Origin: Paracoccaceae bacterium
Lineage (GTDB): Bacteria > Pseudomonadota > Alphaproteobacteria > Rhodobacterales > Rhodobacteraceae
Assembly: GCA_902606585.1 (NCBI GenBank)
Contig: CACLGX010000001.1
Location: forward strand, 1 to 64,000
Direction: 5' to 3'
Length of the DNA stretch: 64,000 bases
Made by a program: the position numbers and the translations under genes. Position 1 is the first letter of the stretch. Each line of letters begins with the position of its first letter. The notes beneath the pieces were generated by a model. That model made no database searches and was not told the origin of the DNA. It was given only the letters and a program-made list of their open reading frames with translations. Below are positions 53,914 to 62,825 of the stretch, piece by piece.

Positions 53914-54458
53914 GTTCTCGTTAAGACACTATTTGGCCTCGCTTTAAATATCGCACTAGTAACTATAGTTGCTAGTATCACCTTCAAAATATCACCAGGT
54001 AAGTATACCGAAACAGCAACGATTGCCGCGTTCAGAGACATTCCAGCATTAATCATCATACCAATAAGCCCAGGAATGTAGAGTATGACTATTCCTCCCA
54101 TTATGGAAGATAGAGCAACAGAAATTAGGATATCAACAGATTTTGTCTTCTCCATAAGCCAGCCAGTAATATAGGCTGCAATAGGAAAACCAACTATAAA
54201 ACCCGCGGATGCTCCTGCGAGGAGGCCAAATCCGCCTCTTCCACCAGCCAATAAGGGTAAACCTACCAACGTCAAAAGAACGAACAATAATGCTGCCAAG
54301 CCACCTTTTCTAGACCCTAAGATTGTTCCACAAAGCATAATACCCAAGCTTTGTGCCGTTATTGGCACTCCAGAAGCTAATGGAAAAGCAGGAACCAACC
54401 CCAGAACAGCAATCAGAGCGGCAAATAAAGCAACCAGAACACTTGTTTTTTCTATCAA
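53910..54458 (-). CDS. bioY: BioY, substrate-binding S component of a biotin ECF transporter
   Basis: 182 residues with five to six membrane helices. The FPLASGVPITAQSLGIM segment (25-41) and LLAGGRGGFGLLAGASAGF (70-88) are the BioY hallmarks. It binds biotin with high affinity and transports it with BioM and BioN. The gene overlaps bioN by four bases and is last in the minus-strand bioMNY operon. No biotin synthesis genes (bioB/F/D/A) occur in the window, so dependence on uptake is possible. Confidence 0.93.
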   Translation of the reverse strand: MIEKTSVLVALFAALIAVLGLVPAFPLASGVPITAQSLGIMLCGTILGSRKGGLAALLFVLLTLVGLPLLAGGRGGFGLLAGASAGFIVGFPIAAYITGWLMEKTKSVDILISVALSSIMGGIVILYIPGLIGMMINAGMSLNAAIVAVSVYLPGDILKVILATIVTSAIFKARPNSVLTRT

Positions 54459-55072
54459 TTTTCTCGCTCCTTTATTCCACCTCTAGCACGGAGAGCTTCT
54501 GAAACGTGATCGGCATCGTCTAAAATCGATAATGCAAGCGGTACGGAAATCCTCCAGAAACTGCGTTTAGTTGATCTAGCTGATTGCGCAAGCATTAAAT
54601 TTTTTGCGCGTTGGTTCAATATTGGAATTGACCTAATAAACAAGCCTATTGTTATAGACACGGCATGGGGGTTGATCCTAAAAATCTTGAGGTAAAATGA
54701 GTATTTCTGAATTGCTAAAATGATATCATGAATTTTGCTGGTCAATAAAAAAAGGTTCGCGATTAAGAATGCTGAAATGAGCCGAAAAATAAGTGTCACA
54801 CCGTTATCTAAGTTGCCTAGATACAGATGCCAAATAGCCAAAATGATAACAAAGGGGATAGTAATTTTTAGGTGATAAAGCCCTAGCCCTAGAAATTTTA
54901 GCCCACCGGCCAAAAAATAGATTAGCATTAGCACTAAGAATATAAAGAACATTACAAGTGGATTTTTTATAAAAAATAAAATCGCTGCAGTAATGCAGCT
55001 GAGAACGATCTTTTTCTGAACAGAGACTCCATCTAGTTTGGTGCTATACTTAGAGGTGTTAGTAAACATCAA
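54455..55072 (-). CDS. bioN: BioN, EcfT-type membrane component of the biotin transporter
   Basis: 205 residues with several membrane helices in the N-terminal half and the coupling motif ALRARGG (near 195) containing the Ala-Arg-Gly that contacts the ATPase. It links BioY to BioM. Overlaps both neighbours by four bases, so the operon bioM-bioN-bioY is translationally coupled. Confidence 0.9.
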   Translation of the reverse strand: MMFTNTSKYSTKLDGVSVQKKIVLSCITAAILFFIKNPLVMFFIFLVLMLIYFLAGGLKFLGLGLYHLKITIPFVIILAIWHLYLGNLDNGVTLIFRLISAFLIANLFLLTSKIHDIILAIQKYSFYLKIFRINPHAVSITIGLFIRSIPILNQRAKNLMLAQSARSTKRSFWRISVPLALSILDDADHVSEALRARGGIKEREN

Positions 55073-55791
55073 ATAGTCTTTTCGTCATAATTTTTCATAG
55101 CATCTCTATACTTTTTTATGACAGTTTTTGGTGTGCCGTCAGCTTGAATAATGCCTTCATCCATCCAGATTAATCTTTGATAATTTTCGAATGTTTCTGG
55201 CATATGGGAAACGTGAATTATAGTTTGCTTTAGAGAACTTAAGTAATGTTCTAGTTTTAGTTGTGTAGGTATGTCTATTCCAGTAAAGGGCTCATCCAAA
55301 AGTAAAACCCGAGGTTTCATTAACAAAACTGAGAGTAGGCAAACTAAGTGCTTTTGACCTTGCGATAAAGTAGAAATGGATCGTTCAAACCAGTCAACTT
55401 TGTCATATTGCTTCAAACACGCGATAACTTTTAAATCAGCCTCATTTTTGCTCAGACCTAATTGAGAGAGGCCAAACCGTAGCTCTTCGCCAACAGTTGG
55501 GAAAATAATTTGATGATCGGGATTTTGAAAAATTATCCCTACCTTCTTAATGGCCTCCTTCCTTTTTTTTGCTACTTCGGTTCCATCTATTAAAACCTTT
55601 CCATTATTCAATTCTTGTAAGCCGGCCAAAATGCGCAAAAGGGTGGTTTTGCCCGAACCGTTCCGCCCGATAAATCCAACCCTTTGCTCTTTGATGGATA
55701 GACTTAGGTTTTCTAAAATTCTCTCTTTTCCGTAAAAAACAGAGGCTGAGCAAATTTCAATTTCTGTTGGTTTATCTGGGCTAATTTCCAT
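55069..55791 (-). CDS. bioM: BioM, EcfA-type ATPase of the biotin transporter
   Basis: 240 residues. Walker A GRNGSGKT (42-49), signature TLSQGQKH (Gln where Gly is usual, common in ECF ATPases), Walker B VLLLDEP, and a Q-loop in IIFQNPDHQ. It hydrolyses ATP to drive biotin uptake. First gene of the operon. I found no convincing BioR box (TTATMKATAA) upstream, so control may differ from other alphaproteobacteria. Confidence 0.92.
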   Translation of the reverse strand: MEISPDKPTEIEICSASVFYGKERILENLSLSIKEQRVGFIGRNGSGKTTLLRILAGLQELNNGKVLIDGTEVAKKRKEAIKKVGIIFQNPDHQIIFPTVGEELRFGLSQLGLSKNEADLKVIACLKQYDKVDWFERSISTLSQGQKHLVCLLSVLLMKPRVLLLDEPFTGIDIPTQLKLEHYLSSLKQTIIHVSHMPETFENYQRLIWMDEGIIQADGTPKTVIKKYRDAMKNYDEKTI

Positions 55792-55840
55792 TTGTCCATC
55801 GTCTTAGAGTGGAAAACAAAATATCGAATTAAATTTATTA

Positions 55841-55860
55841 CTAATTTTGACCAAAATTAG
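55841..55860. promoter_or_regulatory. Perfect inverted repeat between the L,D-transpeptidase gene and bioM
   Basis: CTAATTTT-GACC-AAAATTAG (55841-55860) is an exact 8-base inverted repeat with a four-base loop. It starts six bases beyond the transpeptidase stop and 50 bases before the bioM start on the same strand. It may be an AT-rich terminator (no T run follows on the minus strand) or an operator of the biotin uptake operon. Confidence 0.45.
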
Positions 55861-55865
55861 CGGTT

Positions 55866-56456
55866 TTAGATAATTAGAACCTGCGTGCCAACTTCTGTCA
55901 CAGCGAATAATTCTGCTATATGTTCATTATAAAGACCAATACATCCATTCGATGACCGACGTCCTATTTTTCGCGTATCGTGAGTTCCATGAATTCGGAA
56001 ATACGTCCAACTTAAATAAAGAGCATGCGTGCCTAAGGGATTTTCTGGGCCTGGTCCTATAAAATCTGGCCATTCTGGATTTCTAATTTTCATAGCTGGT
56101 GTTGGTCTCCAGCTAGGGCCTTCAACCTTTCTGGTAACTTTTGTTCTCCCAGTTTTTATTAGGTCATCAGACATAGGAACTGAAGATGGAAACAAACGAT
56201 AAATTTTTTCATCAGATGACCAATAATGTAATGCTCTAGACGAGATATCAACCAAAATTGCACCTTTTCGGAGAGTTTTGAAATATGGCTTCCAATTTAA
56301 AGCTCTAAAACTAGATACGTTGTGTCTTATATTTTCCGAAATTTCCTTTTCTATTTCTGTTGTGTTGTCCTGGTTGACATTTGATAAAGCAAGGCTTGGG
56401 GCACATAGGGAGGCACCCGAAACTCTTAAAAAATTACGACGATTAACTTTTAACAT
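55866..56456 (-). CDS. L,D-transpeptidase (YkuD family), probably Tat-exported
   Basis: 196 residues. A twin-Arg signal (NRRNFLRVSGA, 5-15) precedes the catalytic domain. The active site is His156 (RIHGTHD) and Cys172 (SSNGCIGL). It cross-links or remodels peptidoglycan, or anchors lipoproteins, in the periplasm. A second, smaller L,D-transpeptidase and a CAP lipoprotein are close by. Divergent from the CAP gene. Confidence 0.9.
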   Translation of the reverse strand: MLKVNRRNFLRVSGASLCAPSLALSNVNQDNTTEIEKEISENIRHNVSSFRALNWKPYFKTLRKGAILVDISSRALHYWSSDEKIYRLFPSSVPMSDDLIKTGRTKVTRKVEGPSWRPTPAMKIRNPEWPDFIGPGPENPLGTHALYLSWTYFRIHGTHDTRKIGRRSSNGCIGLYNEHIAELFAVTEVGTQVLII

Positions 56457-56564
56457 GGGAAAACCTTAATTGTATTCTGTATATTTTAGTGCAAGAACGT
56501 TATAGGCTCAATTGGAAATATTAGGCTAATTTGCTAGTACGAAAAAGCATGGGTGTGGGGCGTA

Positions 56565-57077
56565 ATGCTAAAAATTCTAATTTTGATTGTAACTTCAATT
56601 TTCCTAGTAGGCTGTGCTCCTCAAGGAATACAAATGGCGCCAGATGGCAAGCCGGTCCCTAAAATTTATGATATGAGGGCCCAATCAACAGCCCAAATAC
56701 AATTCCGGATGCTTGATGCTGTTAATGTCTTACGGTCTAGCAGGTCTTTAACCAACCTGCAGTTGGATGCTCAGCTAAATGCAGCAGCAGCGACACATTC
56801 CCGTGATATGTCTGTTCAAAATCGCCCTTGGCATTTTGGTTCAGACGGATCTTCGCCTTTGGATAGAGCTCGACGTTTAAACTATTCTGGAGAGTTTCTG
56901 GGCGAGGTAATTTCTGAAACATTTGAGAACGAGTTGGATACTCTTTCTGCATGGATGGAAAATAAAAATACTAGAGCTGTAATTCTGGACCCAAAAGCAC
57001 TTGAGTTAGGTTTCTCTTGGTATCAAGAGCCTAGTGGAAAAATTTGGTGGACACTAGTTGTAGGCGGAAAAACTTAA
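56565..57077 (+). CDS. CAP (SCP/PR-1)-domain lipoprotein
   Basis: 170 residues from ATG at 56565; a start four codons earlier is unlikely because the lipobox LVGC (14-17) then gives a good lipoprotein signal with Cys17. The CAP domain shows His in ATHSRDM and NRPWHFGSDG, and a Glu in LGEVISETF. CAP proteins act outside the cytoplasm, some on cell-wall material. It is convergent with the second L,D-transpeptidase (stops five bases apart) and divergent from the first, so a cell-wall link is likely. Confidence 0.85.
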   Translation: MLKILILIVTSIFLVGCAPQGIQMAPDGKPVPKIYDMRAQSTAQIQFRMLDAVNVLRSSRSLTNLQLDAQLNAAAATHSRDMSVQNRPWHFGSDGSSPLDRARRLNYSGEFLGEVISETFENELDTLSAWMENKNTRAVILDPKALELGFSWYQEPSGKIWWTLVVGGKT

Positions 57078-57081
57078 ATAT

Positions 57082-57579
57082 TTATGGGAGAATAAAGATT
57101 GGTGTGCCAATATCGACAGCACTATAAATTTCGTCCATTTCATGGTTTCGTATAGCTATACAACCAAACGTCCAATCGCGCTTCCACCATTTTGGTGACT
57201 TATCGCGGCCATGAATAAAAATATCGCCGCCAGGTAATTTTCCTAGCTTTGCCGCTTCTTTTTTATCGCTTTCGTTTGGGTAAGAAATTCCTAAAGACAG
57301 ATAATACTGACTGTTGGGGTTTTTACGGTCTATGTAATATTTACCTTCTGGTGTTTTGCCATCACCTTCAAATTTCTTGTCACCTTTGGGTGAAAATCCC
57401 AGTCCGATGCGATACCGCCGTAGTACTTTTTCACCATTAAAAAGATACATTTTTCGATCTGATTTTTTGATGACAATAGAAGTGATTGGTTCGGCGATGG
57501 CTGCAGTACTATTTGCCCAAGACGATATTGTACTTAAGAATGTAAATATGACTGTAATCAGAAATAATTTTATTTTCAT
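57082..57579 (-). CDS. L,D-transpeptidase family protein
   Basis: 165 residues with an N-terminal signal (hydrophobic 3-21, likely cut near SWA). Catalytic His123 (IHGRD) and Cys140 (TFGCIAI) are in the YkuD order. It likely makes 3-3 peptidoglycan cross-links or links proteins to peptidoglycan; small members such as this may also cleave lipoprotein links. Second such enzyme within 2 kb. Confidence 0.88.
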   Translation of the reverse strand: MKIKLFLITVIFTFLSTISSWANSTAAIAEPITSIVIKKSDRKMYLFNGEKVLRRYRIGLGFSPKGDKKFEGDGKTPEGKYYIDRKNPNSQYYLSLGISYPNESDKKEAAKLGKLPGGDIFIHGRDKSPKWWKRDWTFGCIAIRNHEMDEIYSAVDIGTPIFILP

Positions 57580-57691
57580 TTTATAATTTGACTGCTCTTC
57601 TTACACCTTATTAACTTGAATATTCAATTTTCGGCAACAAAATTCTTGATAAAATTTATTAAAGTTTCCTAGTTTTGCTTGAAGTCTTTAG

Positions 57692-59521
57692 TTATTCAGA
57701 TTTCAAAAACCCACCAGATTGGTGATGCCAAAGCTCAGAGTATAATCCGCCTTTTGACAAAAGGCACTGATGATCTCCATCCTCTATTATTTTACCATTA
57801 TCTAGCACAAGTATTCGGTCCATCTGAGCAATCGTCGATAATCTATGCGCGATTGCAATTACTGTCTTCCCTTTCATCATATTTTTTAAAGTATCTTGAA
57901 TTTGATTTTCAATTTCGCTGTCTAGCGCACTCGTAGCTTCGTCCAAAAGCAAAATGGGTGCATTTTTTAAAATTACTCGTGCTAAAGTTATTCTCTGGCG
58001 TTGTCCTCCTGACAGTTTAATTCCGCGTTCTCCAACGTGGGCATCGTATCCTTTTCTTCCACTTTCATCTTGCAGATTTAAAATAAAATCATGGGCATGA
58101 GCCTTCTTTGCTGCTGCAATGATTTCTTTTTCGGTTGAATCTGATTTTCCGTAGCAAATGTTTTCACGAATGGACCTGTGTAGGAGGCTACTATCTTGCT
58201 GAACAACACCAATATTCTTGTGCAAACTAACCTGTGTTATTTTTGAAATATCTTGGCCGTCGATACAGATCGCACCAGCCTCAACATCATAAAAGCGAAG
58301 AATTAATTTTAACAAGGTAGATTTTCCGGCGCCTGACCTACCAACTAATCCAACTTTCTCATTTTCTTTAAAAGTCACACTTAACTTATTCAAACCGCCC
58401 TTTTTAAGCCCATAGTGATGACTTAAATTTTTTACTTTAATTCTAGCCTTTGTAACTTCCAGATTTTCTGCATTTTCTTGATCCTTAAGTTTGATTGGAT
58501 CAGCCAAAGTATCCATACCCTCTTGTATGACGCCAAGTTCTCTAAAAAACGAAGATATTGCCCACATTATCCAACCTGTCATGGCATTTAATCGAATTGC
58601 CAGAGCTGATGCAGCAGCTATTGTGCCTGCGGTAGCTTCTCCAAGATACCAGAGGTAAAGTGACATTCCTATCAAACTCGTTGTTAACAAACCGTTTAGG
58701 ATATTCAGGCCAAAGTCCATTATAGTATAAAGGCGCATCTCACGGGCAAACGTTTGGCGTGTTTTCTCAATAGCTGACTTGGCGCTCTCCAACTCTTGGT
58801 TTTGATACGCGAATAATTTAACCGAATGAATGTTCGTATAGGTGTCCACGATTTGGCCATTTAAACTCGATCGTGCGTCTGAAGATGCTTTAGAGGCTGG
58901 ACTGATATTTCTAATAACCCAGGCGATTAAAACCAGGTATAATAAAAACCAAATTGCCATGGGTAACATTAGTCGAAAATCAACACTATTTAATAATAAC
59001 AAGCCGCCGAAAATATAGGCAAGTGAGTATCCCAGAGCATCAAATACTTGAAATACTACTTCTCCTGCAGATCTAGGTGTTTGCATTACTCTATTAGCAA
59101 TCCTGCCTGCAAAATCATTCTCAAACCAGCCAATTGACTGACGTAAAACATGTTTATGCCCACGCCATCTAAAAAGTGTGGCGACATTAACCATTAAAGT
59201 ATTGTTAATTAATAACACATCTATGGCATAAATAAGTGGACGAAAAATAAGTATAAAAGCTATCGCCCAAATAAAATTATTCGAATTTTTAGTGAAAACA
59301 TCTTTTGGATCACCGCTTACAATATCGATTATCCAGCCTAATAAATAAATAAGGTAAATTTCGCTCGCGGCCGCTAAGATGGCTACCACGCCAGTCACAA
59401 TAAATATACTTAGAAAAGGTTTTGTATAACTCATTAAAAATGAGCGAACGGTTTTCGGAGGATTATCTAATTCTTGGTAGTTTGAAAATGGATCTACTAA
59501 TTTTTCAAAAAAACGGAACAT
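57692..59521 (-). CDS. ABC exporter half-transporter (membrane plus ATPase domains)
   Basis: 609 residues. Six-helix type I exporter domain (about 30-330) followed by an ATPase with Walker A GRSGAGKS (394-401), signature LSGGQ (503-507), Walker B ILLLDEATSALD and H-loop IAIAHRLS. Works as a homodimer or with a second half not seen here, exporting lipid, drug or peptide. It lies downstream of cca on the same strand with a 48-base gap and may be part of that operon. Substrate unknown. Confidence 0.9.
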   Translation of the reverse strand: MFRFFEKLVDPFSNYQELDNPPKTVRSFLMSYTKPFLSIFIVTGVVAILAAASEIYLIYLLGWIIDIVSGDPKDVFTKNSNNFIWAIAFILIFRPLIYAIDVLLINNTLMVNVATLFRWRGHKHVLRQSIGWFENDFAGRIANRVMQTPRSAGEVVFQVFDALGYSLAYIFGGLLLLNSVDFRLMLPMAIWFLLYLVLIAWVIRNISPASKASSDARSSLNGQIVDTYTNIHSVKLFAYQNQELESAKSAIEKTRQTFAREMRLYTIMDFGLNILNGLLTTSLIGMSLYLWYLGEATAGTIAAASALAIRLNAMTGWIMWAISSFFRELGVIQEGMDTLADPIKLKDQENAENLEVTKARIKVKNLSHHYGLKKGGLNKLSVTFKENEKVGLVGRSGAGKSTLLKLILRFYDVEAGAICIDGQDISKITQVSLHKNIGVVQQDSSLLHRSIRENICYGKSDSTEKEIIAAAKKAHAHDFILNLQDESGRKGYDAHVGERGIKLSGGQRQRITLARVILKNAPILLLDEATSALDSEIENQIQDTLKNMMKGKTVIAIAHRLSTIAQMDRILVLDNGKIIEDGDHQCLLSKGGLYSELWHHQSGGFLKSE

Positions 59522-59569
59522 TTTGTTTTTTGTATCTTTCGTTTCCTAGATGGCGAATTATTCTTTTGA

Positions 59570-60724
59570 CTATTTGATGGTGGTCAACAGCCGTGCTTTA
59601 CTTAGTGTAAAATCTGAATCAATCCATTTTTGTTCTAAATATGCGAGCATTTCGCCTAATTTTGGACCAGAAAAATATTTGGATAAGTCATCAGATTTAA
59701 TTGGAAATTTAGCAACAGATCCCACTTTTATTCTACTAAAAATGTCCTCACTGGGTTCTGTGCCGTGCAAGCTCGACCTCACCAGAATAGTATCCAAAGC
59801 AAGTTTCTCGTTGTACCGATAAGCAAGCTCAGCCGCGTTTTTTTGACTTGCCGCCTCTTCTCTCAAAACTTTGTGAGTTTTCGCCAGTTTGTTAGAAAAT
59901 TTTAGGTTGAATTTTAAATTATCACTTGTATACGCAGCTAAACGCCTCAGAGCGCAAGGAGCAACTTCAAGTCTGTCTTCGAGCTTTTTTAGATTTGTAA
60001 GGCTGTCGTAATTGGAGGCGTCAAAAATTTTTGAATTAATGCTCGCCTTTTCCATTAAAAAAATTGAATATTTTAGATTAGGCGCAGCAAATAGTTTAAA
60101 AATTTCGTCACTTTTTCTTTCAGCTGATATTGTGTCCAATCCATCTCTTAAATTATTTAATGCATTAATTTCGATTTCATGGTTTTCATCTTCTTTACCA
60201 AATAATGCTAGAAAGCGAAAAAACCTCAATATACGTAAATAGTCCTCTTTTATTCGTACATAGGGATCTCCTATGAACTTTATTCGTTTTCCAAGTATAT
60301 CATCGATCCCATTTAGTGGGTCTAAAATTGTTCCGTCCTGTTGAGAATATATTGCGTTAATGCTGAAATCCCGTCTTTTAGCATCCTCTAAAATAGATTT
60401 AGTAAATTTTACCTTAGCTCTTCGCCCATCTGTTTCAATGTCTTCTCTAAGGGTAGTAATTTCGTAGTTTCTCTTATCAGCCACTACTGTAACAGTCCCA
60501 TGTCCAATTCCTGTGGGTAAAGCTTTTAACCCCGCGTTTTCCATAATTTCCAAAACTTTTTTTGGATGAGCACTTGTAGCAATATCAATATCCTTGGACT
60601 CAATATTTAAGAGAGCATTTCTAACGCAGCCACCAACAAAGTATGCTTGATATCCTCTGGAAACCAATCTTTTCATAACTGATCTAGTTGATGGATAATT
60701 TAGCCAATCAGCAGATATTTTCAT
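59570..60724 (-). CDS. cca: CCA tRNA nucleotidyltransferase
   Basis: 384 residues from ATG at 60724, four bases overlapping the NudL-like stop (ATGA); a longer start at 60829 would run into that gene. Class II nucleotidyltransferase: GGCVRN (31-36) and the metal-binding DID (Asp45/Asp47), then RRDFSINA and the neck/body region. It adds or repairs the 3' CCA of tRNAs. Also resembles poly(A) polymerase, but in Rhodobacterales this gene after the CoA pyrophosphatase is usually cca. Confidence 0.9.
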   Translation of the reverse strand: MKISADWLNYPSTRSVMKRLVSRGYQAYFVGGCVRNALLNIESKDIDIATSAHPKKVLEIMENAGLKALPTGIGHGTVTVVADKRNYEITTLREDIETDGRRAKVKFTKSILEDAKRRDFSINAIYSQQDGTILDPLNGIDDILGKRIKFIGDPYVRIKEDYLRILRFFRFLALFGKEDENHEIEINALNNLRDGLDTISAERKSDEIFKLFAAPNLKYSIFLMEKASINSKIFDASNYDSLTNLKKLEDRLEVAPCALRRLAAYTSDNLKFNLKFSNKLAKTHKVLREEAASQKNAAELAYRYNEKLALDTILVRSSLHGTEPSEDIFSRIKVGSVAKFPIKSDDLSKYFSGPKLGEMLAYLEQKWIDSDFTLSKARLLTTIK

Positions 60725-61329
60725 CGGCTTAATGCCTGTGATAAATTTAACAATATTCTCGCAGTTGCACCCCAGACATAATAGGGGCCATATGGGATTA
60801 CATAGTATTTTCTTTGCGTACCGTTCCATTTTCGTGTTTGGATGGAAAAGTTTTCTCCATTTAAAATATGATCGAAAGGCATAGTAAAAACTTCATCAAC
60901 CTCGCCGCATCGTAATGTTTCTTCGAAAGGTTGGCTAATTATACCGATGTAAGGTTTTATTATAAATCCCGTTGCGGTTTTATGTGTTGGAAGAGATGCA
61001 ATTATCTCAACTAGATGTCGGCTTAGGCCAACCTCTTCTTCGGTTTCTCTGAGAGCAGTTTCTATCGGGCTAATATCGAAATTTTCTTTCTTACCTCCTG
61101 GAAATGCTATTTGTCCAGGATGGTTTTTAAGGTTAATCGATCTTTTTGTTAACAAAATCTCAAGATTTTTTTTAAAAGTTAAAACCGGAATTAACACACT
61201 AGCTTCAAGAAAGTTTGAGTTTTGATTAAAAGCCATATCTGGGTTTAGATCAAAATCTGAGGAGCGAGATCCATATTTTGAAAGATTAGACTTAATATTA
61301 TTTATTAAATTATTTTTATGACTTTCCAT
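60721..61329 (-). CDS. NUDIX CoA pyrophosphatase-like hydrolase
   Basis: 202 residues. The CoA pyrophosphatase signature NHPGQIAFPGG (69-79) directly precedes the Nudix box (78-101) with RETEEEVG carrying Glu98/Glu99 metal ligands. The subfamily splits coenzyme A or its derivatives into phosphopantetheine and adenosine 3',5'-bisphosphate. It overlaps hslO by 14 bases and cca by four, indicating one operon. Confidence 0.9.
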   Translation of the reverse strand: MESHKNNLINNIKSNLSKYGSRSSDFDLNPDMAFNQNSNFLEASVLIPVLTFKKNLEILLTKRSINLKNHPGQIAFPGGKKENFDISPIETALRETEEEVGLSRHLVEIIASLPTHKTATGFIIKPYIGIISQPFEETLRCGEVDEVFTMPFDHILNGENFSIQTRKWNGTQRKYYVIPYGPYYVWGATARILLNLSQALSR

Positions 61330-62305
61330 TTTTGCGTGCCTGAAATCCTACTGTCTCTGGGCTTAAATCATAATGGGCTCCACAAAATTGACAATCAGCG
61401 GTTACGGTTCCTTCTGGAGTGGTCATTTTCTCAATATCTTTAGCTGAATAAATAGATAACGACTGGCGAACGCGTTCTTCGCTGCAGGTACAACCAAATT
61501 CTACGCTTTGCGGTTCAAAAGCTCTTGGAACTTCTTCGTGAAATAATCTAATAAGTAAGTTTTTCGGTTCTATAACTGGGCCCGTGAGCTCAATTTCTTC
61601 AACGGTATCCAATAATATATTTATACGATTCCAGTCATCATGATCATTGCCGGTCAATAAATCTGATGCAACCATCAGACCGTTTTCCCCTGAACCGCCC
61701 TCACCCGATACTTCGATTGACGATTTAGGCATGTGTTGGACCATTATGCCGCCTGCACGCCAGTGTTCCCTTCGATCTGCTTCTGTAGATTTTCCAAAAC
61801 TAAGCTTAAATCGTGTTGGAAGTTGTTCCGATTGAGCAAAATAAGCTTCAGCACAAGAAGCTAATGATCCACCAGAGAGTGGAGTAATTCCTTTATATGG
61901 CTTCATCCCTTCGCCTTGATCAACTAAGATCGCAAAATAGCCTTCACCGAGTTGCTCAAAATAGGGTGCCTTATTTAAACGTTTTTCATCAAAACTTGCA
62001 TAGGCCCTTATTTTTGCAGGCTCCCCTTTTTTAGATGGTCCATAGTAATCTGTTGCAATCATTCTGACTGCACCTTTTGATTGGATTTGCAAGGATAGTT
62101 TCCATCTAAGCTTAATACTTTCGCCAATTATTGCGGTCAAAAGTGCCATCTCTGCCACCAACGCTTCAACGACACTGGGGTAGTTATGTTGCTTAAGTAC
62201 GCCGTCAAGAACCCCGTCTAATCTTGCCACGCGGCCTCGTATATCAGATTTATCAAGTTGAAATGGAAGGACTGTATCATCCCAAATTCTAGCTGATGAG
62301 TTCAT
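61316..62305 (-). CDS. hslO: Redox-regulated chaperone Hsp33
   Basis: 329 residues. C-terminal zinc-binding Cys at 272, 274 (CTC) and 305, 308 (CQFC) form the redox switch; the N-terminal domain is the usual Hsp33 core. Under oxidative stress the Cys oxidise, zinc leaves and the chaperone becomes active in the cytosol. First gene of the hslO-nudL-like-cca group. Longer than E. coli Hsp33 (about 290), typical for alphaproteobacteria. Confidence 0.93.
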   Translation of the reverse strand: MNSSARIWDDTVLPFQLDKSDIRGRVARLDGVLDGVLKQHNYPSVVEALVAEMALLTAIIGESIKLRWKLSLQIQSKGAVRMIATDYYGPSKKGEPAKIRAYASFDEKRLNKAPYFEQLGEGYFAILVDQGEGMKPYKGITPLSGGSLASCAEAYFAQSEQLPTRFKLSFGKSTEADRREHWRAGGIMVQHMPKSSIEVSGEGGSGENGLMVASDLLTGNDHDDWNRINILLDTVEEIELTGPVIEPKNLLIRLFHEEVPRAFEPQSVEFGCTCSEERVRQSLSIYSAKDIEKMTTPEGTVTADCQFCGAHYDLSPETVGFQARKNGKS

Positions 62306-62387
62306 GATATGCTCTTTTTAATTACACTGGCGACACGCATAACCTGTCTATATAGTGGCTACAAGATAACTTAAGTGAGAAATTAAT

Positions 62388-62825
62388 ATGCGGCGTTTTG
62401 GAAATGTTCCTGATTTAGAAAAGAAATATGTAAGAAGACCAGGCGTTTACGCAATTTTAACTCGAGGTGATCAGATTTTATTAACCTACCAAGAAGAACC
62501 AGATTTTGAATTTCAATTACCTGGTGGTGGTATAGATAAGGGAGAAAACTCTATTCAAGCTCTGCATCGCGAGGTTTTAGAAGAAACAGGGTGGCTAATC
62601 TCAAAACCTAGGTTTTTGGGTGTATACAAGCGCTTTGTTTATATGCCTGAATATAAAATGTACGCCGAGAAAGTATGCAAAATCTACCATGCTATTCCTT
62701 CGCTTAAGACAAGTAACATATTAGAAAAAGGCCATTCAGCTCACATTATGCATGCGCATTTGGCAATTCGCTTATTGCATGGTGGTGATTTACATTTTTT
62801 AGAAAAGCATCTTCAGAAAATTTAA
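62388..62825 (+). CDS. NUDIX hydrolase
   Basis: 145 residues. Nudix box at 46-69 (GGGIDKGENS then REVLEETG) is complete. It hydrolyses a nucleoside diphosphate linked to another moiety; substrate unknown. Divergent from hslO across 82 bases. Its stop codon interlocks with the convergent SDR stop (TTAA at 62822-62825). Confidence 0.88.
   Translation: MRRFGNVPDLEKKYVRRPGVYAILTRGDQILLTYQEEPDFEFQLPGGGIDKGENSIQALHREVLEETGWLISKPRFLGVYKRFVYMPEYKMYAEKVCKIYHAIPSLKTSNILEKGHSAHIMHAHLAIRLLHGGDLHFLEKHLQKI

Noticed and set aside
59550-59822. A 90-residue plus-strand reading frame opposite cca
   Set aside because: It lies wholly within the antisense of the well-supported cca gene and shows no family features.
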